Source: JACMLD01 sp047602295 (GTDB lineage Bacteria > Bacteroidota > Bacteroidia > Chitinophagales > Chitinophagaceae). From it: 64,000 nucleotides of DNA. Of this stretch, positions 37,486 to 45,723 are shown one piece after another. Position numbers and translations under genes: made by a program. Each line of letters starts with the position of its first letter. Positions within the stretch are counted from its first letter, which is position 1. Location: positions 1,116,001 to 1,180,000 of the forward strand of contig JASGHP010000001.1 of the NCBI GenBank assembly GCA_047602295.1, given 5' to 3'. Under the pieces are notes generated by a model that was not told the DNA's origin, ran no database searches, and was given only the letters and a program-made list of their open reading frames with translations.

Positions 37486-39717
37486 ATGAAACAATCTATA
37501 GTGATATTGTTGCTGGTAGTTATAACAACTCAACTAGCAGCACAGCCCAAGCCTGCTTATAACCTGGTGTTTGATTCTATGGCCACACGCTGGGACGATG
37601 GTATTCCACTGGGAAATGGATGGATGGGCGCACTTATCTGGAAGAAGGATGACAAAATACGATTGTCGCTAGACAGGGTAGATCTCTGGGATGAAAGACC
37701 AATGCCAGAGATTGATAAACTGAAATTTAGCTGGGTAGTTGAAAAAGTAAAACAAAACCAGTACGATACTGTACAAGCTTTGGGTGATAAGCCTTATGAT
37801 AAAAATCCTGCCCCCACAAAAATACCAGGCGCAGCGATAGAGTTTGATTGCAACAGGTTTGGAAAAGTTGTTTCCAATGTATTGGATATAACAACAGCGC
37901 TTAGTACCATAAAATTTGAAAACGGCATTTCGTTTTATAATTACGTGCATGCATCAAAACAGGTAGGGTATTTTGGGTTTGAAAATTTACCCGATACTAA
38001 TATAATTCCTGAGTTGTTATTACCGGTTTATAACCTTGGCCTGGGTGCGGATGGAAATAGCCTGCAAGGGCAAGGCGTGCAGAAGCTTGGTTATGGTAAA
38101 GGCACTATTACGAAAACGATCAATAGTGTACGCTTTCATCAACCCACCTGGAATGGAAGTTATTATGAAGTATTATTGCAATGGAAAGTTTTTTCTTCTA
38201 CACATATTGTTGGTCAGTGGACAATTACTGTAAATAAACCTGCTGTCTTACCAGCATTGAATAAAGCCGTGAAAGAACCTACAGGCTGGGCTTCTCATAT
38301 AGCATGGTGGAAAGATTATTGGAGCCGTTCTTCCGTTTTATTGCCAGACACACTGCTGCAAAGGCAATATTACCTGGAGATGTATAAGTTTGGCTGTGTG
38401 GCTAGAAGCAATACGCCGCCCATTTCATTGCAGGCAGTATGGACGGCAGATAATGGTAAGTTGCCACCATGGAAAGGAGATTATCATCATGATTTGAATA
38501 CACAATTAAGTTACTGGCCAGGTTATACCAGCAATCATCTTGATCTTACTGTTTCTTATACCAATTGGTTATGGAAAATAAAAGAGGTAAATAAAAAATG
38601 GACCAAACATTATTTTGGTGTAGATGGATTGAATGTGCCTGGTGTAACAACGCTTAGCGGAACAGAAATGGGTGGATGGATACAATACTCTATGAGCCCC
38701 ACCACAGCAGCCTGGCTGGCGCAACATTTTTACTGGCAATGGAAATACAGCATGGATAAACAATTCCTGGACTTAAAGGCAAAACCTTACCTGGCGGAAA
38801 TAATAAAGTATGCAAATGCAATGAACGGCAGCGCAGGCAATCGCAAACCACTGCTCAGCTCCAGCCCGGAATACCACAATAATGCAATCAATGCATGGTT
38901 TACATCTTATACTAATTATGATTTGGCTTTACTGAGAAATTTGTATTCCATGAGTACTGAAATTAATAGCGGCACTCAATCAGCAAATACAAATCCTGGC
39001 GGTTATCCGGAGTTTGATGTAAATGAAACTGGTTTAACCATAGCTCCAGGACAAAACCTTGATGAATCACATAGGCACCACGCACAACTAATGTCAATTT
39101 ATCCATTTGGTTTGCTAAGTCCTGATGATGAAAAGCAGAAAGAGATCATTGATAAATCATTGCGGCAATTGGAGAAAATGGGCACCAGCAAATGGTGTGG
39201 CTATTCATTTAGCTGGGCAGCTTGTATTTATGCAAGAGCAAGAGAAGCAGAGAATGCGGAAAAGATGCTAAAGATATTTACAGCCAATTTTTGTTCTATC
39301 AATAGTTTTCATTTGAACGGAGATCAGAAAGGCGGACAATATTCATCTTTCACTTATCGTCCGTTTACTTTAGAAGGTAATTTTGCTTTTGCGCAAGGAG
39401 TGCATGAAATGCTGATTCAAAGCTATAACGGTTATGTAGAAATTTTCCCTGCTGTGCCAACTGCCTGGAAAGATGTTGCTTTTAAAAATTTAAGAACAGA
39501 AGGTGCATTTCTTGTATCAGCCAAAAAAGAAAATGGTGTGCCTGCAGAAGTAAGCATCAAAGCAACGCAGGCTGGTAAACTGAAAATAAAACTGCCTTTT
39601 AAAACATGGATTGTGAAGGGTGTAGAAAGACAACAAATACATAATGAAGAAAACAAGATAGCTTCTGTAATTTTAAAGAAAGGACAGATCATTGTTTTCA
39701 AAAATGCGTACGAATAA
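37486..39717 (+). CDS. Secreted GH95-like glycoside hydrolase with altered catalytic residues
   Basis: 743 residues. A signal peptide ends at TTQLAAQ. The N-terminal beta-sandwich begins WDDGIPLGNGWMGALIWKKD, and the (alpha/alpha)6 barrel includes KGDYHHDLNTQLSYWPGYTS. It ends with EGNFAFAQGVHEMLIQSYNG and IFPAVPTAWKDVAFKNLRTE, as in family 95 (alpha-L-fucosidase/L-galactosidase, inverting). By comparison with known GH95 enzymes, Glu462 (SSPEYHN) fits the acid. The two base-activating Asn positions read Asp336-x-Asn338, and the usual DGNFG Asp is Glu630. Activity may therefore be changed. It is the gene after the DUF2231-cytochrome-LRR gene and 11 bases before the phosphoesterase gene. Confidence 0.8.
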   Translation: MKQSIVILLLVVITTQLAAQPKPAYNLVFDSMATRWDDGIPLGNGWMGALIWKKDDKIRLSLDRVDLWDERPMPEIDKLKFSWVVEKVKQNQYDTVQALGDKPYDKNPAPTKIPGAAIEFDCNRFGKVVSNVLDITTALSTIKFENGISFYNYVHASKQVGYFGFENLPDTNIIPELLLPVYNLGLGADGNSLQGQGVQKLGYGKGTITKTINSVRFHQPTWNGSYYEVLLQWKVFSSTHIVGQWTITVNKPAVLPALNKAVKEPTGWASHIAWWKDYWSRSSVLLPDTLLQRQYYLEMYKFGCVARSNTPPISLQAVWTADNGKLPPWKGDYHHDLNTQLSYWPGYTSNHLDLTVSYTNWLWKIKEVNKKWTKHYFGVDGLNVPGVTTLSGTEMGGWIQYSMSPTTAAWLAQHFYWQWKYSMDKQFLDLKAKPYLAEIIKYANAMNGSAGNRKPLLSSSPEYHNNAINAWFTSYTNYDLALLRNLYSMSTEINSGTQSANTNPGGYPEFDVNETGLTIAPGQNLDESHRHHAQLMSIYPFGLLSPDDEKQKEIIDKSLRQLEKMGTSKWCGYSFSWAACIYARAREAENAEKMLKIFTANFCSINSFHLNGDQKGGQYSSFTYRPFTLEGNFAFAQGVHEMLIQSYNGYVEIFPAVPTAWKDVAFKNLRTEGAFLVSAKKENGVPAEVSIKATQAGKLKIKLPFKTWIVKGVERQQIHNEENKIASVILKKGQIIVFKNAYE

Positions 39718-39728
39718 AACATTCGCTT

Positions 39729-40547
39729 ATGAACAGGCGTAATTTTATAAAACAGGCAACACCAGTTATAATACTGCTGGCCAATGGAAATATTGTAAAA
39801 GCAACAGGGCAATATTTCAATGAATGGAATAAGAAGAAAGTAAAACTTCGTTTTGCAGTAGCGTCAGACGGGCACTATGGCGAAAACAAAACCGACTACG
39901 ATAATTTTTACGATACTTTGGTAAAACGTGTTAATGAAGAACATGCAGCCGATCCTTTTGCTTTCTGCATGGTGAATGGAGATATTGTACACAATGATAA
40001 AACTTTATATCCTGCAGCAAAAGCAAAGCTTGATAAGCTTGCGCTAAAATATTATGTAAGCCAGGGGAATCATGATCATGTAACTGCAGATGAATGGAAA
40101 GCAATTTGGGATATACCTGTCAATCATGATTTCAGCATCAAGAAAAATAGTTTCTTAATAGGCACTACTTCCGATGATAAAGGAACTTATTTACCTCCGG
40201 ACTTAAAGTGGCTGGAAGAGAAATTGGAAAAGCATAAAAAGCAGGAGCATGTATTTATCTTTCTGCATATAAATCCTGTAAAGCTGACTGCTAATGCAGT
40301 AGATACACCGGGATTGTTAGAATTATTTGCCAAATACCCAAATGTAAAAGCGGTTTTTAACGGGCATGATCATGATGAAGAAGGAATAAAAACCAAAGGC
40401 GGTGTTCCGTTTATTTTTGATGCGCATTTTGGCGGAAGCTGGGGCACCAACTATCGTGGCTTTAGAGTAGTAGAATTGCTGGAAGATAATTCACTGGCAA
40501 CATACATACTCAACCCTATAGATAAGATTAATGAAGCTACTGTATAG
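39729..40547 (+). CDS. Exported calcineurin-like metallophosphoesterase
   Basis: 272 residues with a complete set of metallophosphoesterase motifs: ASDGHYGE (D-x-H) near residue 44, MVNGDIVHN (GD) near 82, SQGNHDHV (GNHD) near 112, FLHINP near 177 and NGHDHDEE (GHxH) near 213. A Tat-like N-terminus (MNRRNFIKQATPVIILLANG) suggests export. It acts on phosphate mono- or diesters, and the substrate is unknown. It is the last gene of the plus-strand locus, eleven bases after the GH95-like gene, and is followed by inverted repeat D. Confidence 0.88.
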   Translation: MNRRNFIKQATPVIILLANGNIVKATGQYFNEWNKKKVKLRFAVASDGHYGENKTDYDNFYDTLVKRVNEEHAADPFAFCMVNGDIVHNDKTLYPAAKAKLDKLALKYYVSQGNHDHVTADEWKAIWDIPVNHDFSIKKNSFLIGTTSDDKGTYLPPDLKWLEEKLEKHKKQEHVFIFLHINPVKLTANAVDTPGLLELFAKYPNVKAVFNGHDHDEEGIKTKGGVPFIFDAHFGGSWGTNYRGFRVVELLEDNSLATYILNPIDKINEATV

Positions 40548-40549
40548 GA

Positions 40550-40702
40550 ATGGCTGATCTCTGATTTTGTAATGTCTGATTTCTTTACTTCTAAAACCCT
40601 TTGATTTTTTGGAAAAGATTTTGATGCAATTCTAGCATGTGTGATACTATCAGTTTCTTCTAACAAAACAAATCAGACATCCTACATCAGACATCCGACT
40701 TC
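40550..40702. repeat. Word-like inverted repeat D
   Basis: The left arm (40550-40583) has CTGATCTCTGATTTTG and TGTCTGATTT words. The right arm (40669-40701) has AAATCAGACATCCTACATCAGACATC. The loop is about 85 bases. It lies between convergent genes, three bases after the phosphoesterase stop, and runs to the end of the enoyl-CoA hydratase gene. Confidence 0.65.
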
Positions 40703-40703
40703 A

Positions 40704-41483
40704 TTACTCCCCCGTAAAATTCGCTTTTCGTTTTTCCAAAAAAGCAGCAGCACCTTCTTTGGCATCTTTTGTATCAAACAATTTCCCGAAAGCATTGATC
40801 TCTTGCGTCAGTCCGTCTGTTGCGCCATAAGCGGCAGCATTGGCAAGTTTTATTACATATTCAATAGCAAGTGGTGCTTTTGAGTTAATAGTTGCCAATA
40901 GTTGTTTGGTTTTATCCAGCAATTCTTCTGCGCTGGTAACATAATTTACCAGGCCCAATTGTTTTGCTTCTTGCGCATCTACCATGCTGCCTGTCATCAT
41001 TAGTTCCATGGCTTTCCCTTTGCCAATCAATTGTGTCAACCGCTGTGTGCCACCATAGCCGGGTACAAGACCCAGATTTACTTCCGGTTGTCCAAACTTT
41101 GCATTGTCGCTGCACAACCTGAAATGACAGGCCATAGCCAGTTCGCAACCACCACCCAATGCAAAACCATTTACTGCTGCAACAATAGGTTTAGGGCTGT
41201 TTTCAATTTTATTAAATACTAATTCCTGCCCTTTCTGCGCCAATACCTTGCCGCCATTTCCGTCAAGCGAAACAAACTCGCTAATGTCTGCACCAGCTAC
41301 AAATGCTTTTACGCCACTACCGGTTATGATAGCACTTTTGATGGTTGTATTGCTGTATACTTCTTCTATTGCTTCACCCAACTCTGCAATAACTTTTTTA
41401 TTTAGGGCATTCAGTTTGTCTGGGCGGTTAATGGTAATGGTAAGGATGCCATTTTCTAATGTGGTAAGAAGTGTATTGTACAT
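40704..41483 (-). CDS. Enoyl-CoA hydratase/isomerase family protein
   Basis: 259 residues of the crotonase superfamily. The oxyanion-hole segments SGVKAFVAGADISEF (near 60) and FALGGGCELAMACHF (near 106) are clear. The catalytic region QPEVNLGLVPGYGGTQRL carries both Glu positions expected of true hydratases. The C-terminal EKRKANF is typical. It probably hydrates 2-enoyl-CoA in fatty-acid or amino-acid breakdown. A nucleotidyltransferase-like gene ends four bases upstream, so they may be co-transcribed. Confidence 0.92.
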   Translation of the reverse strand: MYNTLLTTLENGILTITINRPDKLNALNKKVIAELGEAIEEVYSNTTIKSAIITGSGVKAFVAGADISEFVSLDGNGGKVLAQKGQELVFNKIENSPKPIVAAVNGFALGGGCELAMACHFRLCSDNAKFGQPEVNLGLVPGYGGTQRLTQLIGKGKAMELMMTGSMVDAQEAKQLGLVNYVTSAEELLDKTKQLLATINSKAPLAIEYVIKLANAAAYGATDGLTQEINAFGKLFDTKDAKEGAAAFLEKRKANFTGE

Positions 41484-41486
41484 GAA

Positions 41487-41963
41487 TTACTTTTTTAAAT
41501 TCCTGATTTCTTCCAGGCGTGCTATATCATATAAATCTTTCTCCCTTGTTGAACGCAGTTTAATATCTTTTAAAATATGATAAGGGACAACGTTTATGTT
41601 AATTTCAGGAGATATAGAATGTGTAATGGCGCTTTTTTCCGCGTCTTCAAAGCTTACGCCTTTATGAATAATAGTTAATACATCAATAACGTGTGGGCGG
41701 ACTCCCAGTGTGCACATAAAATAAGTTGTAAAATCTTCTTCTTTTATTGCATCTATTTCGCCTTCAGAATAATTCATACAACGAAGCGTATTAAGAAAAC
41801 AGATTTTGTTTTCTACTGTAGGGGCAATCCAAATATCCATGTCGTCTGTTGCTCTGTGAAACCCATGGTAATTAACAGCGTATCCACCTACACATACATA
41901 ACGCAAGTTGTTTTTTGCGGCACATTTTAAAAATAAGAGAAACTCTTCGTTTTCAATGTCCAT
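41487..41963 (-). CDS. Nucleotidyltransferase-like protein (AbiEii/DUF6036-like)
   Basis: 158 residues. The start YVCVGGYAVNYHGFHRATDDMDIWIAP has the GG...R-x-T-x-D-x-D pattern of minimal nucleotidyltransferases, the group that includes AbiEii-type toxins and DUF6036 proteins. The later segment VVPYHILKDIKLRSTREKDLYDIARL also fits that fold. Its start overlaps the end of the 63-residue gene upstream by 11 bases, so the two are translationally coupled. A toxin-antitoxin or abortive-infection-like role is possible, but it may be a household enzyme. Not confirmed. Confidence 0.75.
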   Translation of the reverse strand: MDIENEEFLLFLKCAAKNNLRYVCVGGYAVNYHGFHRATDDMDIWIAPTVENKICFLNTLRCMNYSEGEIDAIKEEDFTTYFMCTLGVRPHVIDVLTIIHKGVSFEDAEKSAITHSISPEININVVPYHILKDIKLRSTREKDLYDIARLEEIRNLKK

Positions 41964-42144
41964 GGTAAAAATGCTTCTGAATAGTAATCTTTTTTGAAGG
42001 AGGGATATTTAATCCTTTGTGATTTTTCTTTTGAAGGTTTGCAAGTGCCTGCAATCTTTCTGAAGGAGTGAGATTGGCAAAATATTCAAGAAAATACATC
42101 TCCTGTTCCTCAAAAGATTTAAATATGCGAATGGTTTTTGCCAT
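41953..42144 (-). CDS. Small protein paired with the nucleotidyltransferase gene
   Basis: 63 residues, basic at the C-terminus. The N-terminal RIFKSFEEQEMYFLEYFANLTP is followed by SERLQALANLQKK, a helical segment I associate with small Bacteroidota proteins encoded beside nucleotidyltransferases. It overlaps the next gene by 11 bases. It may act as the antitoxin or partner. No DNA-binding motif is clear. Confidence 0.65.
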   Translation of the reverse strand: MAKTIRIFKSFEEQEMYFLEYFANLTPSERLQALANLQKKNHKGLNIPPSKKITIQKHFYHGH

Positions 42145-42203
42145 GCCTCTAAGTTAAAAATTCTTTTCTGCTTTAATAGTTAAAATGCTAAAGCAGCTTT
42201 TAT

Positions 42204-42641
42204 TTAAAAAGCCCTGTTCTCTTTTACCCAATCCCTGATGTATTCTGCAATAGCTGTAGTGGGAGTACCGGGGGTAAACAGTTTGCCAACGCCTGCTTCG
42301 TTCAATGCTTTCATGTCATCATCAGGAATGATGCCGCCGCCGGTAAGCAATACATCATCCATTTCTTTTTCTTTCATCAGCTGCATTATCTTAGGGAAAA
42401 CAGTGTTGTGTGCGCCGCTTAATATGCTGATGCCGATGGCGTCCACATCTTCCTGCAATGCCGCGTTTACTACCATTTCAGGCGTTTGCCTAAGACCAGT
42501 ATAAATGACTTCCATACCGGCATCACGCAATGCAGCTGCAATAATTTTTGCACCACGATCATGCCCATCCAATCCCACTTTGGCTACTAACACCCTGATA
42601 GGTCTGTTGATATTTGTTTCTTTAGTTGGTAAAGCACTCAT
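42204..42641 (-). CDS. Stand-alone cobalamin (B12)-binding domain protein, acyl-CoA mutase small subunit-like
   Basis: 145 residues comprising only the B12-binding Rossmann domain. The motif DGHDRG (residues about 25-30), whose His is the lower axial cobalt ligand, and the later GISILSGAHNTVFP and LTGGGIIPDDD segments are those of the C-terminal domain of methylmalonyl-CoA mutase. Such free-standing subunits pair with a separate catalytic subunit (isobutyryl- or methylmalonyl-CoA mutase type), which is not seen here. A methylmalonyl-CoA epimerase lies 7 kb away at 49.6 kb, in keeping with a propionate/methylmalonyl route. Confidence 0.88.
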   Translation of the reverse strand: MSALPTKETNINRPIRVLVAKVGLDGHDRGAKIIAAALRDAGMEVIYTGLRQTPEMVVNAALQEDVDAIGISILSGAHNTVFPKIMQLMKEKEMDDVLLTGGGIIPDDDMKALNEAGVGKLFTPGTPTTAIAEYIRDWVKENRAF

Positions 42642-42719
42642 ACTTAAGTTTATTAATCGTTACTTCCACACCTTCATCCTTTGTTCAAAATTACGCAATC
42701 AAACAGACAAGAAATATTC

Positions 42720-44270
42720 TTATTGCCACCTTGCTTTTGCTTTTTCACTGGCTATTTTCTCCCTGAAGAATTGTTTGAATTTATCGTTGGCTCCTTTTAG
42801 TATAATAATCAAATCGCCTTTTTCTACAGCAAGCGGGCTGGTAACACTATCTGAAAGTGTAGCAGATTTAAAATTTTTTATAAAATCATGCTGCATTTCA
42901 TTTGCATCATCAGTTAGCAATACTATGTTATCGAATTCTATTGGCTCAGGCATCCAGTATAAGAAACTGGCGTTTACACTGTAAGCCTCTGGCATATTAT
43001 ACTGGTGGCGATAATAATTAACCGCACCAGCCTGTCCATAGTTATCACAAAACACCAGCGTATGTTTTTTCTCATTGCTATCAAGTGCATGATATGCAGT
43101 AGCCATTTTTTTTGACATTTCCTGCCAGGACAACATATCGGCAAAATCCTGTGGCAAAGGGTGATTTTTTAAATCTTCCCATTTTAAAGCACCTGTTCTT
43201 GCAGTATGTTTTTTTTCATAAAAAGCTGCCAGCTTTGCTGGTTCAAACAAGGGCAATGCAATGGGTAAAAAGACATAACCCAACGCCAGCGCAAAAATAA
43301 TAAACACGTAACGCCATGCACGCATCCGTATAGCCGTAACTTTTTCTAAATGATAAGCGCCAAAGGCAAATAATATAGGATAAGCACCCAGCGCATAATA
43401 ATTTTTGCCATGACCTAGTAGTAATAATACAATCACTGTTACATAACCCAGTGCTATAAACCTATATTGACTGTTCTGTTTTGAAAAACCTGTATACCAT
43501 AGCCCTGCTATCCATATAAAAACGCAGGGGATGTTCATTAAAAACTGATCAAGAATAAAACTTAACGGACTGACATACTGTAGTTGAGTCTTCTTTAATT
43601 CTTTCATGTGAAATACAACCGGAAAATGATGGTTGTATTGCCAGAGTAAATTGGGAAGAAAAATAAGCAATGCCAAAAGGCTTGCTAAATAAAAATGTTT
43701 ATTGCTGAAAACGGTTCTTTGCTTTGTTAATAATAAGCCCGCCAATATTGCTACTACAAAAAAAGCAACAGAGTATTTGCTCATCATGCCCAAGCCAACA
43801 CCAATGCCAAAAATGTACAACCATTTGTTTTCTTTTGTTTGTACATAGTTAACCATGCTATAAGCAATCATGGTCCAGAAAAATACTTCCAGGAAATTAG
43901 GCTGAAATAAAAAATGAAGGCGCAAATACACGCCAGTTACAAATGGCAAGAACCCGAGTATAATAGCGAATGTTTTTCCGCCCAATGAAACAATGGTTCT
44001 TGCTACAATAATAAAAGTGAGAGCTCCAAAAAGTGAAGGCCAGCATTTTATCCAGAACATTCCATCACCAAAAGCATGCACCAGCCATGCAAATACAGAG
44101 AGCAGCGGAGGTACTTCCATAAAGCCCCATGCCAAATGCTGACCCTCTGCCAGGTATAAAAATTCATCGCGGTGCGGTTCATATGCCGCGTTTTGCAATA
44201 AAAAGGGAAGTATAAATTTGATAACAGCCAGCGCAATTATCAATACCCATTGGTTGGTTGTTTTTTTCAT
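42720..44270 (-). CDS. Glycosyltransferase family 39 (ArnT/PMT-like) membrane protein
   Basis: About 516 residues from the ATG at 44270. An earlier in-frame ATG at 44291 lies next to the inverted repeat and is less likely. Around ten membrane helices are visible. The loop EPHRDEFLYLAEGQHLAWGF near residue 30 carries the conserved acidic pair of the GT39 superfamily, followed by MEVPPLLSVFAWL. These enzymes move a sugar from a polyprenyl-phosphate donor to a lipid or protein on the periplasmic side. The acceptor is unknown. It is followed downstream by the B12-binding gene. Confidence 0.88.
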   Translation of the reverse strand: MKKTTNQWVLIIALAVIKFILPFLLQNAAYEPHRDEFLYLAEGQHLAWGFMEVPPLLSVFAWLVHAFGDGMFWIKCWPSLFGALTFIIVARTIVSLGGKTFAIILGFLPFVTGVYLRLHFLFQPNFLEVFFWTMIAYSMVNYVQTKENKWLYIFGIGVGLGMMSKYSVAFFVVAILAGLLLTKQRTVFSNKHFYLASLLALLIFLPNLLWQYNHHFPVVFHMKELKKTQLQYVSPLSFILDQFLMNIPCVFIWIAGLWYTGFSKQNSQYRFIALGYVTVIVLLLLGHGKNYYALGAYPILFAFGAYHLEKVTAIRMRAWRYVFIIFALALGYVFLPIALPLFEPAKLAAFYEKKHTARTGALKWEDLKNHPLPQDFADMLSWQEMSKKMATAYHALDSNEKKHTLVFCDNYGQAGAVNYYRHQYNMPEAYSVNASFLYWMPEPIEFDNIVLLTDDANEMQHDFIKNFKSATLSDSVTSPLAVEKGDLIIILKGANDKFKQFFREKIASEKAKARWQ

Positions 44271-44291
44271 TGTACCCAAAAGATACAACAA

Positions 44292-44453
44292 AGTATAAAG
44301 TATTTAGTATGCAGTATTAAGTATACAGATTTGGGCCACAGCTTCTGAGTGCTGAAGGAGAGATTTAATACCCAAGCAAATTATGTTCAAGGTTTAACTG
44401 CTGGCCCGGCTTAGTAGTCTAAATACTATATACTTAATACTACATACTCTCTC
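44292..44453. repeat. Word-like inverted repeat E
   Basis: The left arm (44292-44330) has AGTATTTAGTATGCAGTATTAAGTAT words, and the right arm (44415-44451) their inverse, CTAAATACTATATACTTAAT. An inner stem GGGCCACAGC / GCTGGCCC extends it. The right arm abuts the stop codon of the minus-strand alpha/beta hydrolase gene at 44453. The left arm ends at the next gene. Confidence 0.7.
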
Positions 44454-45685
44454 TATTGGCATTGCGTATTCAAGTATTTAAGCGTGGCCCGGTTGAAATC
44501 ACTGTACATTTGATGGTCAGAGAAAGCCAGGTCAATTTGTTCTTTTACAAAAGACTTCTGTAAAATATTGAGAGCGTTATACTGTGGATAATTGGCAGAA
44601 GCAGCCAGGTAGGCGCTGTTAAAAGCGTCAGAATTAGCGGTACAATAATTCTTGTTGTCTATCCAGCCTTTGCTTTTTAATTCGTTAAATACAGCAGTCG
44701 ATTGTGCAATGGTTATAGCACCACTTCTTGCAAAACGTTCCGGGTATAATGGAGATCGTTCCTTTATAAAATATTTGCTGCAAATGCTACGGCTATTTAA
44801 AGTTTGCGAATTGGATAAGGCATCTGCATTTCCTTGCGGGCCTACGCTGGGGTTGCTATCAAATTTGGCCATGCAAAATTGCAATGGCGTGGTAGAAGCC
44901 TGTGCAATGGCACTGCCTTCCGGAGCGCAATAACTAACAGCAGCTTTGTATTTATAAACATAAGATAGCGAAGCAGAGAAGGCACCGCCATTGCTCATGC
45001 CAATTGAATAACGAAACTTGCTGCGATTGGTTAATCCGCGATTGTAAAAGGTATCTGTAATGATCCTGATATTGGCATAGTCAACATTGGTAGTAGTATC
45101 CAGCGGTGTATAAGCCCATCTTATGCTTCCATCGCCATTTGCGTCTACGCCGGTAGTGGATTCTTCACTCTCGGTGATGATTACCCCAAAATTATCGTTT
45201 ATCAGGTCTTTGTAAAGTTGTTTGAATTCAAAGCTATTAACCACGCTTAGTGCATTACCACCTGTACCATGTAATAGATAAACGAAACCTTTGTGATTGG
45301 CAGGAAAATAATAATAAACTGGTTTCAGCCTGTCGCGGCCGCGTATCTGCTCATATTGAAGCGTAAAGGAAGCGATGCTTTTTACAGCACCAGTGAAGAC
45401 AGTATTTTTGGATGGCGCAATAAACCAGGTATGCCATTCACTGGACGCATTTAATAAAGATTGATCTGGGCTGCTCCATGTATCAAACACCTGGTTGTCT
45501 GTATAGGCAACGCTGAAAATATGTACAGTATCGCCAATTTTATATTTGCCACTGCCATAGCCGTTGTTAACCGTTACAGTTACGCTATCTGTTGTAACCG
45601 GGGGAGTAGTTGGTGTACTGCTGCTATCGTTTTTGCTGCAGGCTGCTAATAATAGTGCACAGCAAAATAACCATGTGTTTTTCAT
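44453..45685 (-). CDS. Secreted alpha/beta-hydrolase lipoprotein (esterase-like)
   Basis: 410 residues. A lipoprotein signal ends at LLLAAC (Cys16). A Ser/Thr-rich linker (SSSTPTTPPVTTDS) and a small N-terminal beta domain follow. The alpha/beta-hydrolase part has the oxyanion loop VYLLHGTGGN near residue 137 and the nucleophile elbow GMSNGGAFS (Ser near 230). The C-terminal acid and His are not certain, although HQMYSDF near the end could supply the His. It resembles polyhydroxybutyrate depolymerase or feruloyl-esterase-like proteins. Substrate unknown. Confidence 0.78.
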   Translation of the reverse strand: MKNTWLFCCALLLAACSKNDSSSTPTTPPVTTDSVTVTVNNGYGSGKYKIGDTVHIFSVAYTDNQVFDTWSSPDQSLLNASSEWHTWFIAPSKNTVFTGAVKSIASFTLQYEQIRGRDRLKPVYYYFPANHKGFVYLLHGTGGNALSVVNSFEFKQLYKDLINDNFGVIITESEESTTGVDANGDGSIRWAYTPLDTTTNVDYANIRIITDTFYNRGLTNRSKFRYSIGMSNGGAFSASLSYVYKYKAAVSYCAPEGSAIAQASTTPLQFCMAKFDSNPSVGPQGNADALSNSQTLNSRSICSKYFIKERSPLYPERFARSGAITIAQSTAVFNELKSKGWIDNKNYCTANSDAFNSAYLAASANYPQYNALNILQKSFVKEQIDLAFSDHQMYSDFNRATLKYLNTQCQ

Positions 45686-45723
45686 GAAGACTAGGACGGG
45701 ATATTGTTAAAAGAGTTTAACGG

